Assembly: GCA_910586225.1 (NCBI GenBank)
Contig: CAJUIL010000016.1
Location: forward strand, 17,465-81,464
Reading direction: 5' to 3'
DNA length: 64,000 nucleotides
Origin: an uncultured Eubacterium sp.
GTDB taxonomy: Bacteria > Bacillota > Clostridia > Lachnospirales > Lachnospiraceae
Below the pieces are notes generated by a model that had not been told where the DNA came from, searched no databases, and was given only the letters and a program-made list of their open reading frames with translations. Position numbers and translations under genes: made by a program. Shown here one piece after another: positions 53,515-61,891 of the stretch; the stretch's first letter is position 1, and every line of letters begins with the position of its first letter.

Positions 53515-55656
53515 TTATGCGATTAATCCGCCTGGGTCTAAGATCAGCGCAATGCTGCCGTCCCCAAGCTGGGTGCAGCCGGTCAGCCCCTTAACCTTTT
53601 TGATATAAGAAGGAATTGGCTTTACAACAATTTCCTGTTTGCCTACCAGCGTATCCACAAACAGGCCAATCCGCTTGTCGTCCACCTCAATGATCACCAT
53701 CATGCCGTCCTCTACAGCCTGCTGATAACCGCTTAAGCCATACCATTCGCCAAGCCGGATAACGGAAAAGCACTCCCCGCGGATCATAATATATTCATCC
53801 CCGTTCGGCTCGTGGATCATCATATCCTCCCGGACACGTACAAATTCCTTGATCACGCCGGATTCCATGACAAAGGAAGAACCGCCTGTTTCCATGACAA
53901 TACCATCAATGATCGCAAGTGTCAGCGGGATCTTAAGACTCATCGTACTGCCGTTGCCCGGATCGCTTTCAATATCCAGCATACCGCCGATTTCCTGAAT
54001 ATTGCGGACTACGACGTCCATACCAACGCCACGCCCCGAATACTCGGTAACCTGCTCATTTGTCGAAAAGCCCGGAAGCGTAATAAACTGGTATACTTCC
54101 TTGTCAGAATAGGAGCTGTCTGGTCTGGCGTCGTCCAAAATACCCTGCTTTCTTGCTTTTGCAAGGATCTTCTCCCGGTCCAGTCCCGTTCCGTTATCCT
54201 GCACCGTGATCCATACCTTTCCGGCCTCGGTCTTTGCAGATAACGTTACTTTACCTTTATCAACCTTACCGCTTGCCGCACGTTCCTCATTTGTCTCAAT
54301 ACCATGGTCTACGGCATTTCTGACTAAATGCATCAGCGGATCAGAAATATGCTCGATAATATTTTTATCTACCTCTGTCGTATCCCCGACCATTTCAAAC
54401 TCAATATCTTTACCAAGCTTACGGGAAACGTCAAATACGATACGGTTCATTTTCTGGAACGTGTTCGTCAACGGAACCATTCGCATTGACATGATCACAT
54501 TCTGCAGATCCGTTGAAATTTTTGCCAGCTGTGCAGCCGCCTTGTTAAAATTGTCCAGGTTCAGTCCCGGTACTTTAAGATCCGAGCTTTGCAGCACAAC
54601 GGATTCTGAAATGACCAGCTCTCCGATCAATTCCATCAGCTGATTCATCTTACTGACATTTACGCTGATAAACGAAGCCTTTTCCACCTTTGGCTTATCC
54701 TTTGCCAGCTTTTTCTGTTTCCCAGGCTCCTTGGACTTGATAACAAAGTCACCTGGCGCAATTTTTGACTTCTCCTTTGTATCAGCCGGAAGAGCTGCCT
54801 GTGTACGCGACTCGATCACCTCTACGCTGGATTCCAAATCAATATGCACCTGCTCGTCTCCGCTAAAGCCGCGCATATATTCTTCCGGACTGCACTCGTT
54901 GACGTCCACCTTTTCCACTGAATATCCCTCGGAAACAATCGAACGTATCTCCGCCGGATCCGCCTGTGTCTGAAGCAGCATTTTAAATCCTTCTTTAATG
55001 ATCACTTCCGAGCTGCTTTCATCAGAAATAATATTTTCCGGTGTATACAGCAGATCCTCGGCAATCTCCTTTAAGGCATAAACGGTCTTATATGCGTGGA
55101 TATTTGCCATTTCCGTATCTGAATAAAAGGAAATGTAGATCTTATAAAAATGACTATCGCTTGTCGCAACAGGGGCGATATAAAACTGCTTCGGCTCTTC
55201 GCTCTTATTTTCCGCCACAGGCGCAGAACTGCCCGCCCCATCGCCTTCGCCTTTGATCTTACTCAGAAATTTATCCAGCTCCGCAATGATATCACTGGAA
55301 TCTCCGTCAACTGGATCTCCGTTGCGGATCTTTTCCATTTCATTTGAGATAAAATCCTCCACATGAAGCACGTGCTCTACCAGCTCCAGATGAGGAACAT
55401 TATCGGGATGGGATTCTCTCAGAAAAAAGAAGACATCCTCAAGCTTATGCGACACCGCTGTAATATTATCGAACATCATAATACCCGACGAGCCTTTGAT
55501 CGTATGCATCGTACGGAATATTTCGTTAATGCTGTCCTCGTCAAAGCAGTCCGCGTCCTTTTGTTCCAGAACGGTATCCTGAAGCTGTTCCAGAAGCTGC
55601 CCATTCTCAAACAAATACATATCCAGCATGTCTTCCGTGTTAAATCCTTCAGCCAT
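53515..55656 (-). CDS. cheA: Chemotaxis histidine kinase CheA
   Basis: Kinase of 713 residues. P1 (HPt) with FRTMHTIKGSSGIM (His about 51), a P2-like domain (about 165-265), dimerisation domain (MNQLMELIGELVISES, about 335), HATPase (HLVRNAVDHGIE, about 430; GRGVGMDVV) and a C-terminal CheW-like domain from about 570. All kinase boxes look intact. AAAGGAG precedes the start. It phosphorylates the downstream-acting CheB and CheY-like regulators encoded upstream. Confidence 0.96.
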   Translation of the reverse strand: MAEGFNTEDMLDMYLFENGQLLEQLQDTVLEQKDADCFDEDSINEIFRTMHTIKGSSGIMMFDNITAVSHKLEDVFFFLRESHPDNVPHLELVEHVLHVEDFISNEMEKIRNGDPVDGDSSDIIAELDKFLSKIKGEGDGAGSSAPVAENKSEEPKQFYIAPVATSDSHFYKIYISFYSDTEMANIHAYKTVYALKEIAEDLLYTPENIISDESSSEVIIKEGFKMLLQTQADPAEIRSIVSEGYSVEKVDVNECSPEEYMRGFSGDEQVHIDLESSVEVIESRTQAALPADTKEKSKIAPGDFVIKSKEPGKQKKLAKDKPKVEKASFISVNVSKMNQLMELIGELVISESVVLQSSDLKVPGLNLDNFNKAAAQLAKISTDLQNVIMSMRMVPLTNTFQKMNRIVFDVSRKLGKDIEFEMVGDTTEVDKNIIEHISDPLMHLVRNAVDHGIETNEERAASGKVDKGKVTLSAKTEAGKVWITVQDNGTGLDREKILAKARKQGILDDARPDSSYSDKEVYQFITLPGFSTNEQVTEYSGRGVGMDVVVRNIQEIGGMLDIESDPGNGSTMSLKIPLTLAIIDGIVMETGGSSFVMESGVIKEFVRVREDMMIHEPNGDEYIMIRGECFSVIRLGEWYGLSGYQQAVEDGMMVIIEVDDKRIGLFVDTLVGKQEIVVKPIPSYIKKVKGLTGCTQLGDGSIALILDPGGLIA

Positions 55657-55727
55657 ATTCTTCTCCTTTATGTTATATTTTCGTAACAGGCGGCCTTCTT
55701 ACCTGTTTCCCTGTCCTGCCTTCCAAA

Positions 55728-56123
55728 TTAGATCAGATCCAGCTTTTTGAGCGCCTGCTCAAACCGGTCCTGATTGATCGGCTTTCCGGAATAGATCGTA
55801 CATCCAAGCTCAAATGCCATCTTAACATTTCTTTCTTCATTCAGCGCTGTCGTCATGATCACCTTGACCGATTTTTCCTCTGGGATATTCTTTTCCTTTT
55901 CCAGCTTGCGGATCGCCACAAGCGCCTGATAGCCGTCCATAACCGGCATCATAATGTCCAGACAAACAAGATCGTATGGCTCCTCATCCTCTAACGCCAT
56001 CATAAACGCGTCAACTGCCTCCATACCGTCTACCGTAACGTCACATTCTCCGTATTTTGAAAGAAAATTTACCATAAATTTGCGAGTAACAAAATCATCT
56101 TCTGCCAATAATATTTTCATCAT
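55728..56123 (-). CDS. CheY-like single-domain response regulator
   Basis: Receiver domain of 131 residues: acidic pocket LLAEDD, phosphoacceptor CLDIMMP (Asp about 58), T in IMTTALNE and lysine in SGKPI. It has a short insertion around ALEDEEPYD and KNIPEEKSVK compared with classical CheY. No output domain. AAAGGAG lies before the ATG pair. It could be the phosphate sink or the CheY output; no flagellar motor genes are present in the window. Confidence 0.9.
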   Translation of the reverse strand: MMKILLAEDDFVTRKFMVNFLSKYGECDVTVDGMEAVDAFMMALEDEEPYDLVCLDIMMPVMDGYQALVAIRKLEKEKNIPEEKSVKVIMTTALNEERNVKMAFELGCTIYSGKPINQDRFEQALKKLDLI

Positions 56124-56133
56124 CTATTCTCCT

Positions 56134-57165
56134 TTACATTTTATTTAATACCATATATGTCCTGGCCGCGATATCCGCAAGCTTCACCTGCTGCTCTACT
56201 GCTCCGATATCATAAGCGACCTTTGGCATTCCGTACACAATACAAGTCGATTCATCCTGGCCGATCGTCCTCGCCCCCGCGTTTCGCATAGCAAGCAGGC
56301 CCTTGGCGCCGTCTCCGCCCATACCGGTCAGGATAATTCCAACCGCATCCTTTTTTGCAGTCTTTGCCACCGACTCAAACAGCACGTCTACCGATGGACA
56401 ATGTCCATTGACGCGCGGCCCGCTGCGGCACTCCACCTGATAGACGCCGTTTACCTTTACGACACGCATATGCTGGTCGCCGCCAGGAGCAATGAGCACA
56501 TGGCCCGGCCGTACCGCGTCTCCGGTCTGCGCCTCCTTGACCCGCACCCGGCATTGGTCATTGAGCCTTTTTGCATACATGGCTGTAAAGCCCGGAGGCA
56601 TATGCTGCACGATCACGACGCCTGGTATATCCGTCCCAAAGCCCTTTACTACTTCAAAGATCGCCTCCGTACCGCCTGTGGAAGCGCCGATAGCCACAAG
56701 CAGGTTGCTCTTTGCAACTGAGGTCCCGCTATAATCCTGCTGTGGCTGCACCTTCTTTTTGATATTTCCGATCTTTGCTGTAGACGCGATCTTAATCTTT
56801 ACTAACAGCTCATTACGGATAAAATCCTCCAGCTGCGCCCGGCTTGTGATCGCCGGCTTTCCTACAAAGTCCACCGCCCCAGCGTTCATCGCGTCAAATA
56901 CTTTATCACTCAAAGCACTGATCACCACGACTGGAAGCGGATACTGCGGCATCAGCTTGCGCAAAAACTCAATCCCGCTCATACGTGGAAGCTCCACATC
57001 CAAGGTCATGACATCCGGCTTATGCCGGACAATCGCATCCCGCGCTTCATACGGATCCTTCGCCGCCGCTACGACTGTAATTGCCGGGTCTCTGCTCAAG
57101 TTTTGGATTAAAAGCTCCCGGAATACAAGCGAATCATCTACAACTAATACTTTAATTGTCCGCAT
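56134..57165 (-). CDS. cheB: Protein-glutamate methylesterase CheB
   Basis: Receptor demethylase and deamidase. The receiver domain (about 1-120) starts MRTIKVLVVDDSLVFRELL and carries VMTLDVELPRMSG (Asp). The esterase domain has ICASTGG-like IGASTGGTEAIFEV (Ser, about 165), VQHMPPGFTAMYAKRL (His, about 195) and GIILTGMGGDGAKGL (Asp, about 285). Start 57165 is chosen; an ATG four codons earlier (57177) overlaps the cheR stop but lies directly against the GGAAGG site. Confidence 0.95.
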   Translation of the reverse strand: MRTIKVLVVDDSLVFRELLIQNLSRDPAITVVAAAKDPYEARDAIVRHKPDVMTLDVELPRMSGIEFLRKLMPQYPLPVVVISALSDKVFDAMNAGAVDFVGKPAITSRAQLEDFIRNELLVKIKIASTAKIGNIKKKVQPQQDYSGTSVAKSNLLVAIGASTGGTEAIFEVVKGFGTDIPGVVIVQHMPPGFTAMYAKRLNDQCRVRVKEAQTGDAVRPGHVLIAPGGDQHMRVVKVNGVYQVECRSGPRVNGHCPSVDVLFESVAKTAKKDAVGIILTGMGGDGAKGLLAMRNAGARTIGQDESTCIVYGMPKVAYDIGAVEQQVKLADIAARTYMVLNKM

Positions 57166-57173
57166 AACGCTTA

Positions 57174-57995
57174 TCATCCTTCCTTTTTTCGAAATATTGA
57201 CGGCTGCACAAGCTCAAACGGCGTCGCGCTCCTGTCCAGCGTCTCTGTCGTGCCTATGAGCAGATATCCTCCCGGCTCCAGAAAATCATATACCTTCTGT
57301 ACCAGCTCCTTTTTCGTCGGCTCATCAAAATAAATCATAACGTTGCGCAAAAATACCGTATGCAGCTTCCGTTTGAACGGAAACGGCGACATCAGATTAA
57401 AATGTCGGAATAAAACGCTTTTTTTTAATTCGTCCACAGCCATATATTTACCGTTTTCCGTCTTTCGGAAAAACTGCCGCTTCCACTGATTGGGAACGCT
57501 TTCCAGCTGCTGCTCTGTATAGACGCCCGCAACCGCCTGCTTTAAGATCCTCGTCGAAACATCGGTAGCGAGCACCTTAAGATCCCATTGTTTTCGTTCC
57601 ATGCCGAAAAAATCGGCGAGCACCATTGCGATCATATACGGCTCTTCCCCGGATGAGGCAGCTCCGCACCAGACGCGTACATCTTTTGTATGTATCTCCT
57701 TATTTTTGATCCAAGGCAGTATTTCCTGGCGAAAAAAGTCAAATTGTTCAAATTCCCGCATAAAATAAGTATGGTTCGTCGTCAGCAGATTGACCAGCAT
57801 CTTTTCCTGTCTGCCGGTTTTATCCTGTTCCACGTCATTCATAAACTCATTAAAGGACTTCCACCCACCAGAGCGGATATAATTTTCCAGACGTCCGTTG
57901 ACAATAACCTTTTTCTGGCTCAGGTCAATGCCGTAATACCGCTTCATATAAGTGGATATCCTAGTAAACTCCTCATCCGTTATCAAACCTATCAC
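57174..57995 (-). CDS. cheR: Chemotaxis protein methyltransferase CheR
   Basis: SAM-dependent receptor methyltransferase of 273 residues. N-terminal domain with TNHTYFMREFEQFDFF (about 75-90), SAM-binding VWCGAASSGEEPYMIAM (about 107), LATDVSTRILKQA and HTVFLRNVMIYFDEP (about 215). Start is GTG at 57995, with a TTG three codons later as an alternative nearer GGGGTG. It overlaps or abuts cheB. Confidence 0.94.
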   Translation of the reverse strand: MIGLITDEEFTRISTYMKRYYGIDLSQKKVIVNGRLENYIRSGGWKSFNEFMNDVEQDKTGRQEKMLVNLLTTNHTYFMREFEQFDFFRQEILPWIKNKEIHTKDVRVWCGAASSGEEPYMIAMVLADFFGMERKQWDLKVLATDVSTRILKQAVAGVYTEQQLESVPNQWKRQFFRKTENGKYMAVDELKKSVLFRHFNLMSPFPFKRKLHTVFLRNVMIYFDEPTKKELVQKVYDFLEPGGYLLIGTTETLDRSATPFELVQPSIFRKKEG

Positions 57996-58018
57996 CCCGT
58001 CCGCTTTATTGTTATCTA

Positions 58019-59080
58019 TTAGCAGAACTGTCTTGAAATCCGACAGCAGATTTTATAAATATCCGGATTAAATTTTATTCCGGCTTCCTTTTCCATCATT
58101 TCCAGCGCTTCCTCACGCCCGTACTTTTTTTCACCTGTCAATACACAGTACGTCTCCATGATTGAGACAATCTGTGCCGCCACTGGGATCTGGTCACCCT
58201 TTAATCCCTCCGGATAGCCGCTGCCATCCCAGTTTTCATGATGATAATGCGAAATATCGATGGAGATGCTTAAAAAGTCATTATAGTCACTGTTGACATA
58301 TAGATCTTTCAGCAGCCGGGCACCCAGATCGGCATGGCTGTGCAGGATTTCCGTTTCTTCCTGTGTAAATCCTGACTCCTTACGCAAAAGGTCTTTCGGA
58401 ATCCCGATATTTCCAATGTCGCACAAGCACGCGGCTAGCTCGATCGTATCGATATAAGCATCTGAGATCTGATCCTCAAACCTTGGCGAAAGCTGCATTC
58501 CCTGCGCCAATATCCGACAGTTGCGGCGAAGCCGCTGTATATGGCTTTTTTCAAGGCCGGAATTATTCGCTGCGATATTTGCAAGCGCATACAGGATATT
58601 CTTTTTCTCTTCCTCCATCTGGCGAAGCTGAGCATCTACGGATATCTGAAGCTTGCGGTTTGTCTCCATCAGCTCGTGCTTGACCGCGTACAAATGCAGA
58701 TGCACGGCAACGCGCGCCTGTACAACCTCCGTAATGAACGGCTTTGTAATATAATCCTCACCGCCCAGCTTAAGCCCTTTTACAATGTCCTCCGCCTCAT
58801 CAAATGCAGAAATGAAAATGATCGGGATCTCTTTTGTCTTACTATTCGCCTTTAAGCTTTTACAAAGCTCAAATCCATCCATACCCGGCATTGAAATATC
58901 ACTTAAGATCAGCTTTGGCAAGCTCTGCTGTGCCAGCTCAAGCGCCTGCTGTCCGTTTTCAGCAAGCAAAGGCTCACAGCCCATATTTTTAATGATCTCT
59001 TCCAGTACCATCCGATTGATCTCTACGTCATCCACGATCAGGATTTTTGCTGATGCAGTATCCTTTCCATTATAAATCAT
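58019..59080 (-). CDS. Response regulator with a degenerate HD-GYP domain
   Basis: Receiver domain (ILIVDDVEIN; LILSDISMPGMDG, Asp about 59; YITKPF) joined by a coiled linker to an HD-GYP-like domain (about 160-353). HD-GYP phosphodiesterases normally have HDIGK; here the sequence is LCDIGNIGIP, with His replaced by Cys and Lys by Asn. Other conserved parts remain: HSHADLGARLL, HYHHENWDGSGYPEGLKGD. Activity on cyclic di-GMP is therefore doubtful; it may bind without cutting. The start lies just after the kinase stop, whose last codons form the GAGGTG ribosome site. Confidence 0.85.
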   Translation of the reverse strand: MIYNGKDTASAKILIVDDVEINRMVLEEIIKNMGCEPLLAENGQQALELAQQSLPKLILSDISMPGMDGFELCKSLKANSKTKEIPIIFISAFDEAEDIVKGLKLGGEDYITKPFITEVVQARVAVHLHLYAVKHELMETNRKLQISVDAQLRQMEEEKKNILYALANIAANNSGLEKSHIQRLRRNCRILAQGMQLSPRFEDQISDAYIDTIELAACLCDIGNIGIPKDLLRKESGFTQEETEILHSHADLGARLLKDLYVNSDYNDFLSISIDISHYHHENWDGSGYPEGLKGDQIPVAAQIVSIMETYCVLTGEKKYGREEALEMMEKEAGIKFNPDIYKICCRISRQFC

Positions 59081-59082
59081 GC

Positions 59083-60561
59083 TTACACCTCAATTTCCTC
59101 CAGCGCTGCCTCCAGCTCCTTATACTGCGCTGCCGTCTTGTCATAATTTTCCTTCTGTACTGCCATTTTCAGTCTTAATATGCCGCGGCTGATCTCACGC
59201 GGCGCACCTTCCGTCAGCTGGCGGATCGTTTCCATAAACATTTCCGCTTTTTCCCAGTTTTCCATCTCCACACATAAAATGAGCTTTGACAAGTTACGTT
59301 TTAAGCTGTCTAGATTTTCCGGCGTTCCAAATTCCCTGATATTGTCAAATTCTCCTTCTTCCTCTGCTGACTGTATTGGTGTAAACGGCGTATAGGACGC
59401 TCCCTTTTCTTCCTCCGCCGATAGCGGCGTATCATCCTCTTTGCTCACGCCCAGCCAGATTGAAAAAGAAAATGTGCATCCTCTGCCCTTTTCTCCTTCT
59501 ACCTCAATCCTGCCGCCCATCAGCTCTACCAGCTGCTTGCAGATATTCAGTCCAAGCCCGGTGCCGCCGTATTTTCTGGATATTGACGCGTCTGCTTGGG
59601 AAAAGCTCTGGAACAGCTTTTCTTTATCCGATTTGTCAATACCGATGCCGGTATCCTTGACGATAAAAAACAGCTCGATCTTATCATTTACACGTGCCGT
59701 CCGTACGACCTCTACCGTAATTTTCCCTACGGATGTAAATTTTAATGCGTTGGACAGTAGATTGTTTAATATTTGTCCGACGCGCAGCTCATCTCCGATC
59801 ATATACTCCGGCACCTGCGGCGATACTGTCATAAAAAAGCCAAGTCCTTTTTCCGTAATTTTATTAATATGCTGCGACCGGATATAATCCAGCATATTGC
59901 GGAAGTGGAAGCGCCTCGGCTCCAGCGTGAACTTTCCGGCCTCCAGCTTGGAAAAATCCAGGATATTGTTGATGATCTTATTCATATCCCCGCAGCAGCG
60001 CTCAATGATCCGCAAAGACTTCAGCGTTTTCTCATCCATGACAAAATCAAACATCTCCCGAACATTGCCAAGTATCCCATTGACCGGCGTACGCAGCTCA
60101 TGCGTAACGTTTGCAACAAATTCAGATTTTACCTTCATCGCCTGCTGCGCTTCCTGACGCACCTGTTCGACCTCCCTGCCCAGAAATTCCTTTTCCAGGA
60201 TGTCGTTAGCCATACAGATATAAACCTCTTCCTCATAAATGAGGCTCAAAATGCGCGCTTCTACTGGAAAACAGGTCAAGTTTTTTCGATACGCCACTAG
60301 ATTCTGCGTTGTATCACCGAATACATATTTTGTTGCAAAGCCGTCCTCCGATACCTGAAACGTATTTGGAAAAACATCGCTGATATGCTTTCCTTTCAGC
60401 CCCTCTTCGTGTCCCAGCTTTTTCTTCGCGGCGCCGTTCGTATACAAGATCTTTCCAGCCTTATCAAAGATCAGCACGATTTCCAGCGCCTTTTCCATCA
60501 ACAGCAGATTCGCGTCCTTTGTTCTGTTCTCCGCTTCTTTTATCTGGTCTAATTGCTCCAT
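59083..60561 (-). CDS. Soluble PAS sensor histidine kinase
   Basis: Cytoplasmic kinase of 492 residues without membrane segments. A PAS domain (about 20-125; ALEIVLIFDKAGKILYTN) is followed by HisKA (FVANVTHELRTPVNGILGN, His about 164) and HATPase (DELRVGQILNNLLSNALKF; KYGGTGLGLNICKQLVELM). The last 115 residues are an acidic linker and a helical region (LKRNLSKLILCVEMENWEKA) of unknown role. GAGGAGG is upstream. It is directly coupled to the receiver/HD-GYP gene, a likely phosphorylation target. Confidence 0.92.
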   Translation of the reverse strand: MEQLDQIKEAENRTKDANLLLMEKALEIVLIFDKAGKILYTNGAAKKKLGHEEGLKGKHISDVFPNTFQVSEDGFATKYVFGDTTQNLVAYRKNLTCFPVEARILSLIYEEEVYICMANDILEKEFLGREVEQVRQEAQQAMKVKSEFVANVTHELRTPVNGILGNVREMFDFVMDEKTLKSLRIIERCCGDMNKIINNILDFSKLEAGKFTLEPRRFHFRNMLDYIRSQHINKITEKGLGFFMTVSPQVPEYMIGDELRVGQILNNLLSNALKFTSVGKITVEVVRTARVNDKIELFFIVKDTGIGIDKSDKEKLFQSFSQADASISRKYGGTGLGLNICKQLVELMGGRIEVEGEKGRGCTFSFSIWLGVSKEDDTPLSAEEEKGASYTPFTPIQSAEEEGEFDNIREFGTPENLDSLKRNLSKLILCVEMENWEKAEMFMETIRQLTEGAPREISRGILRLKMAVQKENYDKTAAQYKELEAALEEIEV

Positions 60562-60638
60562 TAAACTACTGCCTCCTCAGATACACGAAACAAAGGCAGC
60601 AAAAATATGCCTTCTTTGCCGCCTGCATTTGTCGAAAA

Positions 60639-61715
60639 TCAAACAAATTTTAACATTTTAATTACTTCGCAATGAAAAACATCTTCCTTTGCGACCGCAA
60701 GACATTTCAGCACATCCGGCGAGAACTGGCCGCACTCACCGTTTAAAATCATATCATAAGCTTCTTCTCTGGAAAAAGGCTTTTTGTACACTCTTGGGCT
60801 TACGAGCGCATCATACACATCCGCAACCGAAACAACCTGTACACCAATAGAAAGCTCTTCCCCCTTCAAATGATCCGGATATCCCCTTCCGTCCCACCGT
60901 TCATGATGATGACGGCAAATATCATAGCTATAGCGGTAAAAATCACTATCCTTATTCCGATAAGATTTTTCCAGTATTTCACAGCCGATTGTCGTATGCG
61001 ATTTCATAATTTCAAACTCTTCATCTGTCAGCCGGCCTGGCTTTAACAAAATAGAATCCGGAATGCCGATTTTTCCAATATCATGTAAAACAGACGCACG
61101 TACGATCAGATCAATTTTATATTTGTCCAGTCCATACTGCGGAAAATACTCCTGCATATATTCCAGTATCAGTTTTGTAAAATATTTCATCCGCTGTGTA
61201 TGCTCTCCGGTCTCCACGCTCCGAAACTCCACTAGGGAGCTGAGCGTCTCCAGCATCACCTCGTTATTTTCGCGGATCTCCTTCTCCTGCTCTTTGATTT
61301 CAATTTCCTGCTGCTTAAGCCGCAGCTCCATCTCCAGCTTATGCTGGTAAAGGTCAATGATATTCTGACTCCTCTTTTTCACGATATGAGGATAAAACGG
61401 TTTATGTATGACATCGGCTGCACCGTAGGAGTAAGCCTTATCCTCGCTGTCGATCACAGTTTCTCCTGTGATCAGGATAACCGGGATCTTCTCAAGCAGC
61501 TTGTGCTCCTTCATATATTCCAGTACGTCAAAGCCCGACAGAACCGGCATAGATATATCCAATAATATCAGCACCAAATTACGGCTGCCGGCTATTTTTT
61601 CAATAGCCTCTCTGCCGTTTTCTGCTTCCAGCCTGTCGTACTCTTCAAACATTGTCTTAAGTATTTCCCTGTTGACCGTTTCATCGTCCACGATCAAAAT
61701 CTGTTGCTCTTCCAT
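60639..61715 (-). CDS. Response regulator with an intact HD-GYP phosphodiesterase domain
   Basis: Receiver (ILIVDDETVNREIL; LILLDISMPVLSG; IHKPF) linked by a long charged coiled coil (about 130-165) to an HD-GYP domain. Catalytic motifs are complete: GEHTQRMKYF, SVLHDIGKIGIPDSIL, KSHTTIGCEIL, CRHHHERWDGRGYPDHLKG and ADVYDALVSPRVYKKPF. It should hydrolyse cyclic di-GMP or a related cyclic dinucleotide. Start ATG 61715 (MEEQQILIVDD) follows GAGG; the frame extends further upstream without support. Confidence 0.92.
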   Translation of the reverse strand: MEEQQILIVDDETVNREILKTMFEEYDRLEAENGREAIEKIAGSRNLVLILLDISMPVLSGFDVLEYMKEHKLLEKIPVILITGETVIDSEDKAYSYGAADVIHKPFYPHIVKKRSQNIIDLYQHKLEMELRLKQQEIEIKEQEKEIRENNEVMLETLSSLVEFRSVETGEHTQRMKYFTKLILEYMQEYFPQYGLDKYKIDLIVRASVLHDIGKIGIPDSILLKPGRLTDEEFEIMKSHTTIGCEILEKSYRNKDSDFYRYSYDICRHHHERWDGRGYPDHLKGEELSIGVQVVSVADVYDALVSPRVYKKPFSREEAYDMILNGECGQFSPDVLKCLAVAKEDVFHCEVIKMLKFV

Positions 61716-61830
61716 AAATCTGCCTCGCGAATTTTCCTGATAAACGTATTTTTCCTTTTTAACAATGTTAACCTTTTTCTCCGGTATTGTCAACCAGAAT
61801 CAGCAAACTTCCAGGTAAAAAGCTGTATCC

Positions 61831-61889
61831 CTGAATCATATTCTTACGGTCTTTGCAGCAGAGTGCAAAGACCTGCCTGAACTGCTACG
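61831..61889. repeat. Hairpin-rich dispersed repeat, copy 2
   Basis: CTGAATCAT-A-TTCTTACGG, the perfect 10-bp stem GGTCTTTGCA/TGCAAAGACC and CTGAACTG recur here in the same orientation as in the copy at 35922-35979, with only single-base differences. It lies between the topA stop and the HD-GYP gene. There is no T run. Confidence 0.7.
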
Positions 61890-61891
61890 TA

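Noticed and set aside
53812..54243. Plus-strand frames across the chemosensory genes
   Set aside because: Antisense shadows of cheA and its neighbours, without ribosome sites.
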